Notes: generated from the letters alone by a model not told the origin. A stretch of DNA of 10,789 bases from Deltaproteobacteria bacterium (GCA_026996955.1 JALWJV010000323.1:1-10789); one strand, 5' to 3'. Shown: positions 1 through 6,660, numbered from the stretch's first letter. Program-made: numbers and translations.

Positions 1-51
1 TACAAGTTCTGCGTGCCTGCAGCAATGGCTGGCAGGCACGCAGAACTTGTA
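1..51. repeat. Perfect 20-bp inverted repeat at the window edge
   Basis: Bases 1-20 (TACAAGTTCTGCGTGCCTGC) are the exact reverse complement of bases 32-51, with an 11-nt loop at 21-31. Both arms lie inside an open reading frame. Perfect 20-bp arms are unusual in coding sequence. The repeat begins exactly at base 1, so it may continue to the left, or it may be a fold-back artefact at a contig end. A natural hairpin or a transposon end cannot be excluded. Confidence 0.85.
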
Positions 52-249
52 CCGGCATGGGTAAGATACACAGGGGCTGTAATTGTTCTTCTGCTTTCTG
101 TTCCACCCCTGTGGGGTAAAATCAGGAAATTTTTCACTAAAGATGCTCCGAAGCATCCCTCTGCAGATAGCTGTTGCAGCAGCAGTGATGGGCATAATGA
201 GTGCGAAAAACAAGAAGAAAAAACACAAAAGCATGAGCCTGGTGGTTGA
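1..249 (+). CDS. C-terminal fragment of a membrane protein with a Cys-rich tail
   Basis: The reading frame is open from the first base of the window to TGA at 247-249, so this is probably the 3' end of a longer gene. An internal ATG at 25-27 could also start a short protein, but no good ribosome binding site precedes it. The visible 82 residues hold one hydrophobic segment (about 23-38, ending VPPLW), then a basic stretch (GKIRKFF). A hydrophilic tail rich in Ser, Lys, Glu, Cys and His follows, including a CC pair and a later single Cys. One TM segment with a Cys/His tail is compatible with the end of a metal-handling permease, but that is a guess and I do not recognise the family. The first 51 bases form a perfect inverted repeat, so residues 1-10 may be unreliable if it is an assembly fold-back. 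The gene is followed by a weak terminator and then the MITE. Confidence 0.5.
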   Translation, partial: YKFCVPAAMAGRHAELVPAWVRYTGAVIVLLLSVPPLWGKIRKFFTKDAPKHPSADSCCSSSDGHNECEKQEEKTQKHEPGG

Positions 250-263
250 AAATGCAACAGCAA

Positions 264-289
264 GGGACATGTAGGGTCCTGATTTTTTT
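264..289 (+). terminator. Weak intrinsic terminator after the membrane-protein gene
   Basis: A short stem (GGAC at 265-268 with GTCC at 276-279, plus a possible G-U pair) has a 7-nt loop. It is followed two bases after the stem by seven consecutive T (283-289). It lies 15 nt downstream of the stop at 249 in the correct orientation. The stem is short, so termination may be inefficient. Confidence 0.45.
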
Positions 290-290
290 G

Positions 291-298
291 AATATTTA
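291..298. repeat. Left target-site duplication of the MITE
   Basis: AATATTTA directly abuts the left terminal inverted repeat and is repeated exactly at 526-533. It follows straight after the T-tract of the upstream terminator, suggesting insertion into an AT-rich intergenic target. Confidence 0.7.
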
Positions 299-525
299 GT
301 AACTGTTCAGCGTATTGATGGTAATTGAGGTTAGTGAATGGCCTTGTTTTTCCGTTCCGGTGAATAATTTCTTGTTTTTCTAAGGCTTGCTACGCCAAAA
401 TCGCGAAACTCGCTCGTACCTCGCTCAGACAGGCGCGATTTTTATGGCTGCGCTTCGCCAAGAAAAACTATGAAATTCTTCAGAGTCACTCCAAAACAAG
501 ACCATTCACCAAGCTGAATAGATAC
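299..525. mobile_element. IS66-type MITE: 227 bp, 13-bp TIRs, 8-bp target duplication
   Basis: The left end (299-311, GTAACTGTTCAGC) matches the reverse complement of the right end (513-525, reading GTATCTATTCAGC) at 11 of 13 positions. The element is flanked by a perfect 8-bp direct repeat AATATTTA at 291-298 and 526-533. Symmetry continues inward. Bases 333-350 pair with 493-510 (16 of 18), 366-371 with 472-477, 374-381 with 461-468, 384-386 with 457-459, and 397-405 with 434-442, so the whole element folds back on itself. No credible gene lies inside. Ends beginning 5'-GTAA with 8-bp target duplication are family traits of IS66 elements, so this is best read as a non-autonomous derivative mobilised by an IS66-type transposase elsewhere. 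It sits between a terminator and the start of the siroheme-protein gene. The inner hairpin (397-442) is the best conserved stem. Confidence 0.75.
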
Positions 526-533
526 AATATTTA
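526..533. repeat. Right target-site duplication of the MITE
   Basis: AATATTTA directly abuts the right terminal inverted repeat and exactly matches 291-298. Before insertion, the distance between the upstream terminator and the next start codon would have been only about 35 nt. Confidence 0.7.
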
Positions 534-559
534 TTTGGTGAAAAGGAGTTAAATAAAAT

Positions 560-1222
560 ATGAATTCACCCAAAGTTCCAGGATTAAATCCACAGAAAGA
601 TGGCTCTGTTGCCATGACAATAGAGGTTCCAAACGGCAACCTGAAGCCGGAAATACTTGAGGCAATGGGCAAGGTATCCCGCATGCCCGGTATTACCGTT
701 CACATTACCACTGCCCAGAAGATTATGTTCCTTGGCCTTGATGATGAATCAGGGCAGAGAGTCATGGATATTATGGAATCTGCCGGTGCAAGCGTAAGAA
801 AGGGCAGGACATTATCCCATGCACGGACCTGCGTAGGACAGCCCTGGTGCAAGTTTGCATGGCAGGACACCTTTGCATTTGGAGAATACCTTTATGAAAA
901 AGCCGGTGCGGAGATCACTGCTCCAAAGATGAAGCTTGGCATTGCAGGGTGCCCTGCGTGCTGTTCATGGGCAAATATGGTTGACCTCGGTTTTGTTGGT
1001 GTAAAGAGTGGTTGGAAGGTCTTTGCTGCAGGACATGGCGGTGCCAGGCCAAAGACAGGCATTGAGATTGCCAAGGTCACAAACGTGGAGGATGCAGCAG
1101 AACTGACCCTGAAGGTGGCGCGTTTCTTCACGGCAAACGTGAAGAAAAAATCCAGGCTGGACAGGGTAATTGACAAAATCGGCGGTATTGAAGCGTTCAA
1201 AAGGGAAATAGGTATTGAGTAG
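560..1222 (+). CDS. Small siroheme/[4Fe-4S] nitrite/sulfite reductase-like protein
   Basis: This is a single-unit member of the nitrite/sulfite reductase family, 220 aa. A ferredoxin-like half domain (about 15-80) is followed by a siroheme/[4Fe-4S] domain with the Cys motif C91-x5-C97 ... C131-x3-C135. The four cysteines would hold the cubane and bridge it to siroheme. C134 makes an extra Cys in CPACC. Size and architecture resemble the small low-spin assimilatory-type sulfite reductase of Desulfovibrio (about 218 aa) rather than the two-repeat DsrA/DsrB or CysI enzymes. Expected chemistry is six-electron reduction of sulfite or nitrite in the cytoplasm, but no electron-donor partner is encoded nearby and the true substrate is open. 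AAGGAG at 543-548 sits 11 nt before the ATG. The gene is translationally coupled to the methyltransferase downstream (8-bp overlap). Its natural promoter may have been displaced by the MITE just upstream. The family is clear; the substrate is inference. Confidence 0.85.
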   Translation: MNSPKVPGLNPQKDGSVAMTIEVPNGNLKPEILEAMGKVSRMPGITVHITTAQKIMFLGLDDESGQRVMDIMESAGASVRKGRTLSHARTCVGQPWCKFAWQDTFAFGEYLYEKAGAEITAPKMKLGIAGCPACCSWANMVDLGFVGVKSGWKVFAAGHGGARPKTGIEIAKVTNVEDAAELTLKVARFFTANVKKKSRLDRVIDKIGGIEAFKREIGIE

Positions 1223-2576
1223 CCAGGCTGCAGCGCCATTATGTGTTGAAAAGCTGGTTTTCGGAGGAAGTGGCCTGGGTTTTCACCGCGGCAAGGCGGT
1301 TTTTGTGCCGTATTCTGTCCCTGGGGATATTATTTACTGGGAGACTCTTCGGGAAAAGCGGCACTACTGTTTTGGAAGGCTCAAGGATGTCTCTGTGCCG
1401 TCCTCCTCAAGGGTTGAGCCCCGGTGCCCTCACTTTGTGCAATGCGGCGGGTGTCAGTGGCAGCACGTCTCCATTTCAGAACAGCTTCGATGGAAACAGG
1501 AGATATTTGAATCCATACTTGCCGGAAAGTGTGGTGTGGCAAGGGAGCTCATCAGGCCTATTATCCCCTCTCCGGAAGAGTGGCATTACAGATCCAGGGC
1601 ACGGATTCAGGTTCGCTGGCAGGCAGGTGAACCATTTGCAGGGTTTTTCCAGCCTGAAAGCCACCGTGTGTGCAGCATTAAGCGATGCCTGCTCCTTGCC
1701 CCCCTGGTTGAAACCATCTTTGAGCTATTCAAGCAGCACATACTTTCCGGAAATGCCATTAAAAAAAGTGCCGGTATTGAACATGTGATTCTTGAAACAG
1801 GAGACCAGGGGGGCAGCCGGATTATTGTGTGCTCAAACAGCACTGGCAAAGGGCGGAAAAAAGACTCTAAAGCTGGGCCTGCCATGTGTACGGAATTTGA
1901 ACATGCTGCGCAAAACCTGGTATCAGAGGCATCATTTCCGCTGACTGTCATGGTAAAGCACGGCAGGAAGAAAGTAACAGTCGCACATAACCAAAAAAGC
2001 CCGCAGATGCCTGTTATCCATCCACAGGGGGAAAACGGCGTGTCACTCCAGCTTCCTCCAGGCGGGTTTTCCCAGATAAATCTTGCCCAGAACCGCACGC
2101 TGGTGAAACTGGTCATTGAGGCTATTTCTGAAAGTAAAGTGCCGGGGTCAAGGCTCCTTGATCTATACTGTGGCATGGGTAACTTTACCCTTCCACTTGC
2201 CCCTCTGTGCTCTGAAATCATGGGGGTTGACTATGATGCCGGGGCGATCCGCGGGGCAGAGGAGAACTGCAGGCTTAATAACATTGAAAATGCACGTTTT
2301 CTTGCGCAGCCTGTTGAAGCTTTTGTTCAGGAGCAGCAGCCAGCATGGGACATCGTGCTTCTTGATCCTCCACGTTCAGGTGCAATGGAGACAGTCAAGG
2401 CCCTTTCCAGTGCAAAGGTGCCTGTAATAGTCTATGTGTCATGCGACCCAATGACCCTTGCAAGGGATGTAGCGCACCTACTTGATAACGGTTATGCACT
2501 CAGGTGGAGCCAGCCGGTTGATATGTTCCCGCAGACATATCATATAGAGAGTGTAACAGTGCTTGATCACACCTGA
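1215..2576 (+). CDS. rlmD: TrmA/RlmC/RlmD-family RNA (uracil-5-)-methyltransferase
   Basis: This SAM-dependent enzyme makes 5-methyluridine in RNA, most likely 23S rRNA. An N-terminal TRAM-like RNA-binding segment (about 8-65) is followed by an Fe-S motif C71-x5-C77-x2-C80, with C153 the best fourth ligand by comparison with the spacing in E. coli RlmD. The GGFSQIN segment (283-289) and the SAM-binding motif LLDLYCGMGNF (314-324) follow. LLDPPRSG (382-389) comes next, then the catalytic nucleophile in SCDP (C410), and the general base is probably E445 in HIESV. At 453 aa the length is typical. Start is TTG at 1215, overlapping the previous gene's stop (TAG 1220-1222), with AAGGGA at 1201-1206 as a reasonable ribosome binding site. 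No ATG or GTG lies in frame before the TRAM motif. SCDP replaces the more common SCNP. The family is certain; RlmD rather than RlmC or TrmA rests on the Fe-S cysteines and TRAM region, so the symbol is tentative. Confidence 0.9.
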   Translation: MSSQAAAPLCVEKLVFGGSGLGFHRGKAVFVPYSVPGDIIYWETLREKRHYCFGRLKDVSVPSSSRVEPRCPHFVQCGGCQWQHVSISEQLRWKQEIFESILAGKCGVARELIRPIIPSPEEWHYRSRARIQVRWQAGEPFAGFFQPESHRVCSIKRCLLLAPLVETIFELFKQHILSGNAIKKSAGIEHVILETGDQGGSRIIVCSNSTGKGRKKDSKAGPAMCTEFEHAAQNLVSEASFPLTVMVKHGRKKVTVAHNQKSPQMPVIHPQGENGVSLQLPPGGFSQINLAQNRTLVKLVIEAISESKVPGSRLLDLYCGMGNFTLPLAPLCSEIMGVDYDAGAIRGAEENCRLNNIENARFLAQPVEAFVQEQQPAWDIVLLDPPRSGAMETVKALSSAKVPVIVYVSCDPMTLARDVAHLLDNGYALRWSQPVDMFPQTYHIESVTVLDHT

Positions 2577-2677
2577 TTGCCGTATTTGCTTCATCTCCTC
2601 TGTCATCGGAATCCCCATATACCCCCCACTATTATGCGGACTCCTCTTTCGCGGATATGCAGCAAATCCGACAATCA
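2574..2677. repeat. Long foldback repeat (about 104 bp) starting at a stop codon
   Basis: Bases 2574-2590 (TGATTGCCGTATTTGCT) pair with 2661-2677 at 15 of 17 positions. Pairing continues inward at 2591-2600 against 2651-2660 (7 of 10), and again around 2608-2619 against 2633-2644. The apex is near 2622-2630. The first three bases are the TGA stop of the methyltransferase. No T-tract follows the right arm, so it is not a standard terminator, and no convincing target duplication flanks it. It looks like a palindromic interspersed repeat or a small MITE of unknown family. It could also stabilise the 3' end of the upstream mRNA. Confidence 0.65.
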
Positions 2678-2720
2678 GCAAGTTAGATAAATTAAAATTT
2701 CAGGGAGAAATATAAAAATA

Positions 2721-3143
2721 GTGGAAAGGTGGCTTGCAGGGGCATTCATAGCGCTTTTTTGCTGGGGTTTCTGGGCATTTCTGCCAAAACTTGCAGTGCG
2801 CCACATTTCTGCCCTCAGCTCGGTATTTTATGAATCCGTTGGAGTGATGGTAATAGGGGCTGTCTCCCTGTTGATAGCAGGTAGAAACCTGGAGTCAGAC
2901 CCACGGGGCGTGATTCCTGCTGTTCTTACCGGCATTTTTGGAGGTATCGGGCTGTATTTTTATTTTGCTGCGGCAAAACAGGGGCCTATCGCCGTTGTTT
3001 CAGCGTTTACTGCCCTTTATCCGGTTGTGACTGTAATCATGGCAGCCCTGTTCCTGGGAGAAAGGCTTTACTGGACACAGGTGCTTGGCATTGTACTGGC
3101 TGTTGCGGCTGCATGCCTTCTAAGTTACACACCAGGCGCATAA
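2721..3143 (+). CDS. Half-size EamA/DMT-superfamily membrane transporter
   Basis: This 140-aa integral membrane protein carries one EamA-type domain. Hydrophobic segments lie at about 3-22, 33-53, 64-85, 90-112 and 117-136, which gives five TM helices. The C-terminal half shows the family pattern of a TALYPVVT helix followed by an FLGER loop and the GIVLAVAA helix. Members move small metabolites or drugs across the inner membrane. Full-length EamA proteins carry two such domains (about 300 aa, 10 TM), so this single-domain form probably works as a dimer. The substrate cannot be read from the sequence. Start is GTG at 2721; no in-frame ATG exists nearby. The purine-rich AGGGAGA at 2702-2708 is 12 nt away, longer than ideal, so expression may be modest. 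It ends 5 nt from the stop of the convergent gspC-like gene. Confidence 0.8.
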   Translation: MERWLAGAFIALFCWGFWAFLPKLAVRHISALSSVFYESVGVMVIGAVSLLIAGRNLESDPRGVIPAVLTGIFGGIGLYFYFAAAKQGPIAVVSAFTALYPVVTVIMAALFLGERLYWTQVLGIVLAVAAACLLSYTPGA

Positions 3144-3148
3144 TTCAA

Positions 3149-4021
3149 CTATTTTCCAGGAAGATTAAGCGGAGGCACTGTTATATCCTCAGGAGAGAGT
3201 ATTGCCTGATCATCCGGAGTCTCTGCAGGAGGCGTCTTTATGCCTGTACTTGTGCTGGTCTTCAGTACCCGGCTGAATGGATTTCTCCTTGGCCTTGGCG
3301 GAGGTGAGGGGGGAGTTGCCTGGCCAGAGGGTTTTCCTGGAACCAGTTTTGATGGTGACTTGGATGTTCCTGGCTTGGATGCCGCCTTTTTCCCTGTGGA
3401 TGGAGTCGCAGCCTTGTGAGTAACAGGCAGGGGCGTGGGCCTGGTCTGCATGGCAACAGGTTTCAGTGCCCTCCGGTTTGATTTCTGGCTGGTGAATACC
3501 TTCATCTCAACTGTCTGGTCGTTTGATGAAAGCACAATCCCGGTAGGGGTAATCTCCCTGACCTTCCAGCCGTCAATCAGGTCACCTTCTGTAACGATAC
3601 GAAATTTAGGGCGGCTCAGCCTCTTCTTCTTTCTGTTCCACCGGACACGGCCCTTTTTGCTGTTCTTCTCCTTCAAAAACGCCTTTCTTATATTTCCTGT
3701 CCTGATTACACCGTACAGCTCGTAATTTTCACTGATACCCTCCACAGGTGCCTCTGTTCCGGTCCCCTCACCAGCTTCGCTCCCGCCCCGTTCCTTGTCA
3801 AAGGGGTCCTTTTTTACAATAACCTGGTAGCGTTTGGTGATAATGGCAGCATCTTTTTTGCTCTTTGCCTTTGTCTTGGCTGATTTGGCAAGGGCAGGCA
3901 CGCTAAAGCCCAATATCAGGCCCAGGATTATCATTAGCCCCATAGCCGCACGAAACATGCACAAAGGGGCTGTCACAAGGGCTGCTTTACCCTTTATGTT
4001 GCTGGCACACCTGTACGGCAT
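3149..4021 (-). CDS. gspC: GspC-like type II secretion protein with Pro-rich tail
   Basis: This is the last gene of the secretion cluster, 290 aa. After a basic N-terminus comes a hydrophobic segment (about 27-42) ending PALA-K, which could be a membrane anchor or a cleavable signal peptide. Residues 62-176 resemble the periplasmic homology region of GspC/PilP. They start at a DPF motif (72-74), continue through YELYGVIRTG and end in EGDLIDGWKVREITPTGIVL. In the family this domain links the inner-membrane platform to the N0 domain of the secretin. There is no PDZ domain. Instead a Pro/Ser/Thr/Lys-rich linker (190-245) leads to a second NPF motif (247-249) and a short C-terminal tail. The ATG is 3 nt after the gspD stop, with GGAGG about 11 nt upstream. 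Internal ATGs at residues 22 and 27 lack a ribosome binding site. The secretion role is firm from context; the gspC name is moderate because sequence conservation is low. Confidence 0.72.
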   Translation of the reverse strand: MPYRCASNIKGKAALVTAPLCMFRAAMGLMIILGLILGFSVPALAKSAKTKAKSKKDAAIITKRYQVIVKKDPFDKERGGSEAGEGTGTEAPVEGISENYELYGVIRTGNIRKAFLKEKNSKKGRVRWNRKKKRLSRPKFRIVTEGDLIDGWKVREITPTGIVLSSNDQTVEMKVFTSQKSNRRALKPVAMQTRPTPLPVTHKAATPSTGKKAASKPGTSKSPSKLVPGKPSGQATPPSPPPRPRRNPFSRVLKTSTSTGIKTPPAETPDDQAILSPEDITVPPLNLPGK

Positions 4022-4024
4022 GGG

Positions 4025-6094
4025 CTAATAAGCCTCCTCAGGTACAATCTCCTGTGGCGCCGGCTTGTCAGGAGTAATGATCTCCTCTTTCTTAAGCATC
4101 TCCCTTAAAGAGTGGACCTTTTCAGCAAACTCCCTTGTAAGCTCGTCTGCATGCTGCCTGGATTTGATTACACGTGGTGTTACGATAAATATCAGTTCGA
4201 TCTTTTCCTGAGTGGTGCCGGTAGATCCAAAGAGGTATCCCAGAAATGGAATGTCCTTTAGAATTGGAATACCGGAAGAACTTTCGGACAACTTGGTACG
4301 CATCAATCCGCCAATAAGGATGTGCTGGCCATCATGTGCTGCCAGGAATGTGGTTGCCTTCCTGTTCTTGATGCGCGGGGAGGAGATTCCTGCAGTTTCT
4401 GCATTGTCATCTACGGCGCTGACCTCCTGTGTTATCTCCATGCGAACAAGCCCATTGTCATTGATGGTAGGCTTAACATGCAGGATAATACCTGTTTTCC
4501 TGTACTGAACTCCCTGGGTCTTTACTCCACCGCTTGAGATGGTGGATTCAGAGAGCACCGGAACATCTTCACCAATCTCAATGCTTGCCTCCTGGTTGTC
4601 AGAGGCAAGGATGTTCGGGGTTGAGAGCAGGTTGAAGTTGGTTGTGGAGTCAATAAGCGTAAGAAGCGCCATCAAGTCGCCGTCATTATTGAACAGGCCG
4701 TATGAAAATCCGTTAATCCCCTCTCCAAGCGGCGTGTTTTCAGCAAGAGTCTGCCCGGCACTGAGCGCCATGTCGGCATTGTACGGATTTCCGGCTATTT
4801 TTATCCCCTTCTGTTTGATGAACCACTCAACACCGTATTCAAGCTGACCGGTAAGGGCCACCTCTGCAATGATGACCTGCACCAGCACCTGCCGGGGCAT
4901 AATGTCCAGCTTGTCCAGTACAGTTTTGATTATTGCGTAGTCCTTGGGGCGCGCCTTGATGAGAAGTGCGTTGTTTGACTCATCGGCAATGATCTTGACC
5001 TCACCGCTGAGTTCTCCTGAAAGCTCGGTCCTTACTGTTGGCTCCCCCTGCTTGGTGCGTTTTACCAGTATCCTCTTTCTGCCTGATGAGCCGGAGCTTC
5101 CCTCTGAATAGAGGTTGTTAAGAAGGTCTGCCAGGTCTTTTGCCTTGCCGTTCTGCACAAAATAGACATATACGTTTGAGCCCTTTTCTATCTGCCCCTG
5201 TTCCAGTTCATGCACCCAGACCTCTATCTCCTTCAGGACATCCGGCCACCTTGTAACCACAAGAATTGCATTTATGGACTTAAGGGTAATAATCTGCAGG
5301 CTGTCTGTATCAACGCCTGCACGGGCAAAGATACCCTTGCTTTTGAAGATGTTTTCAAGGTCCTTTGCCATGTCTTCAGGATCGGTATTTTCAAGGCTGA
5401 AGAGCTTCCACTTCACCTTTTTGAAGAGATTGGTGTCAAGAAGAGAGATAATCCTGTTTAATTTCTGAAGATTTTCCGCTGTATCAGTAACTATTATCGA
5501 GTTTGAGCTTGGAACGGCAATTATTACCGCACCCTGGGATATGAAATTTTTCAGGTTTGCTATGGCATGCTGCGCGGAGAGGTAGCGCAACTGGAATACC
5601 CGGGTGGTGTCTCCGGGGTTTGGCCGTTTGGCACCGGCTGAGATCACAGTGTCTCCCTGCTTGGGACTGCCTGATTTTTTAACAACCTTGTAAAGCCCGT
5701 ATGCCCCATGAACAATGGCAAGCCCGTGCATCTGGAGCATTGAGTTAAAGAGGTCAAGGAGTTCATTCCTAGAATATCTGCCCTGGATCCGCACGGATAT
5801 GGTGCCCCTGATTGCCGGGTCCACCACGAAGTTCAGCTCAAGCACATTGCCAAGGACATCATCCAGCACCGGATAAATGTCCATATCATCAAAGGTAAGG
5901 TCGATCTGCCGTTTTTCATTTGGGCCTGCGCCCCTGTAGGGAGAGACGATTCCAGAACTCGTTTCTTCAACTGCAGAATCCTTCTGCTGCTTGGCCTGCT
6001 TAGTGTCCGCAGAGAGTGCCAACATGGGCAAACTCCATGACATGAGCAGTATGGCAATAACAAAGCAAATGTGTTTTCCGGTAACTATTTTCAT
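4025..6094 (-). CDS. gspD: Type II secretion system secretin GspD
   Basis: This is the outer-membrane channel of the type II secretion system, 689 aa. Signal peptide is residues 1-28 (ending LALSA); there is no lipobox Cys. Domains in order: N0 (about 62-138), then N1 (165-225), N2 (228-302) and N3 (307-400, with a Ser/Gly-rich loop), and the C-terminal secretin domain (about 405-645). Secretin hallmarks are LSTPNILASDNQEA (490-503), EIGEDVPVL (506-514), GGLMR (595-599) and IPILKDIPFLGYLFG (609-623). A short charged tail ends the protein. The ATG at 6092-6094 overlaps the gspM stop as ATGA and has GGAGG six bases upstream. A start seven codons earlier (6115) is possible but has no such site. 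The N0 domain should contact the GspC-like product of the next gene. T2SS GspD is favoured over the pilus secretin PilQ by the GspL/M neighbours and the lack of AMIN domains. Confidence 0.93.
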   Translation of the reverse strand: MKIVTGKHICFVIAILLMSWSLPMLALSADTKQAKQQKDSAVEETSSGIVSPYRGAGPNEKRQIDLTFDDMDIYPVLDDVLGNVLELNFVVDPAIRGTISVRIQGRYSRNELLDLFNSMLQMHGLAIVHGAYGLYKVVKKSGSPKQGDTVISAGAKRPNPGDTTRVFQLRYLSAQHAIANLKNFISQGAVIIAVPSSNSIIVTDTAENLQKLNRIISLLDTNLFKKVKWKLFSLENTDPEDMAKDLENIFKSKGIFARAGVDTDSLQIITLKSINAILVVTRWPDVLKEIEVWVHELEQGQIEKGSNVYVYFVQNGKAKDLADLLNNLYSEGSSGSSGRKRILVKRTKQGEPTVRTELSGELSGEVKIIADESNNALLIKARPKDYAIIKTVLDKLDIMPRQVLVQVIIAEVALTGQLEYGVEWFIKQKGIKIAGNPYNADMALSAGQTLAENTPLGEGINGFSYGLFNNDGDLMALLTLIDSTTNFNLLSTPNILASDNQEASIEIGEDVPVLSESTISSGGVKTQGVQYRKTGIILHVKPTINDNGLVRMEITQEVSAVDDNAETAGISSPRIKNRKATTFLAAHDGQHILIGGLMRTKLSESSSGIPILKDIPFLGYLFGSTGTTQEKIELIFIVTPRVIKSRQHADELTREFAEKVHSLREMLKKEEIITPDKPAPQEIVPEEAY

Positions 6095-6660
6095 GCAGAT
6101 CCTCCCTGTTTCCACAGAGCCTCCGCTTCTATATTGATCCTGAGATATGGTTTACGCCCGCTGACCTTGACTATATTCAGGCTGTTTATGCGGACTATCC
6201 TGTTTTTCTTCCTTATAAGTTCGAGAAATTTAACAAGTTTTTCCGTATTTCCCTTAAGTGTAAGACGCACGGCAGCAACAGGCTTGTTCCGCCATTTCCT
6301 GCCCTTGATGGTCCTGTATGTGGTTACCTCAAGCCCGGCTTCGGCTGCGGCAGTATTCAGCATGTCCTGCAGGGCAGATGCGACTATCTGGGGATTGGTG
6401 CCGGGAAGAAGCCTCTTTTCAAGGGCAGCGTACTGTTTCTGTGCATTTTTAAGCTTTGCGTCAAGACCGCTGTTCTTTTTGAGCTTGGTCTGAAGCCTTT
6501 TGACCTTTGCCTCTTTAACCTGCAGGGTCTCGGAAAGGGACTCGGTCCTTGACTGAATGGTGTCCCAGACAAGGCTGTACCACAGAATTACAACAATTAT
6601 CAGGATGCCGTAGCGAAGCAGCGGGCTGCGGCCCTTCATGCCCGACGCCAGTCCCTTCAT
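6091..6660 (-). CDS. gspM: Type II secretion GspM-like inner-membrane protein
   Basis: This bitopic protein of 189 aa has a short cytoplasmic basic N-terminus, one TM helix (about 15-33), a charged coiled-coil-prone stretch (about 35-90) and a ferredoxin-like periplasmic domain (about 95-183). That is the layout of GspM and of its pilus counterpart PilO. It should pair with GspL in the inner-membrane assembly platform that couples the cytoplasmic ATPase to pseudopilus assembly. ATG at 6658-6660 overlaps the gspL stop (ATGA), with GGGGAGG six bases upstream. The stop overlaps the gspD ATG in the same way, so L, M and D are translationally coupled. A second ATG at codon 8 is less well placed. 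Assignment rests on topology, size and gene order, since GspM sequences diverge strongly. Confidence 0.8.
   Translation of the reverse strand: MKGLASGMKGRSPLLRYGILIIVVILWYSLVWDTIQSRTESLSETLQVKEAKVKRLQTKLKKNSGLDAKLKNAQKQYAALEKRLLPGTNPQIVASALQDMLNTAAAEAGLEVTTYRTIKGRKWRNKPVAAVRLTLKGNTEKLVKFLELIRKKNRIVRINSLNIVKVSGRKPYLRINIEAEALWKQGGSA

Noticed and set aside
83..274. Plus-strand frame of 63 codons at the left end
   Set aside because: It overlaps the membrane-protein frame, encodes a low-complexity lysine-rich run, and has no good start signal.
299..525. CRISPR array or riboswitch in the upstream gap
   Set aside because: There are no regularly spaced direct repeats, and the symmetry with flanking duplication fits a MITE better than a conserved RNA fold.
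1607..2221. Long minus-strand open frame of 204 codons
   Set aside because: It lies wholly inside the methyltransferase gene in another frame, has no family motif, and the plus-strand protein is clearly real.
2574..2677. Reading the second foldback as an intrinsic terminator
   Set aside because: The hairpin is much longer than usual, with mismatched arms, and no T-run follows on either strand.
2478..2681. Minus-strand frame of 67 codons across the second foldback
   Set aside because: It crosses the end of the methyltransferase gene and the hairpin with no ribosome binding site or conserved pattern; the open frame comes from the repeat.
6095..6115. Upstream ATG for GspD (seven extra codons)
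   Set aside because: It lacks a ribosome binding site, while the ATG at 6092-6094 has GGAGG at ideal spacing, overlaps the gspM stop as ATGA and gives a normal signal peptide.
6071..6493. Plus-strand frame of 140 codons rich in Phe and Leu
   Set aside because: It is antisense to gspM and the start of gspD; its hydrophobic look comes from reverse-complemented Lys/Glu codons.
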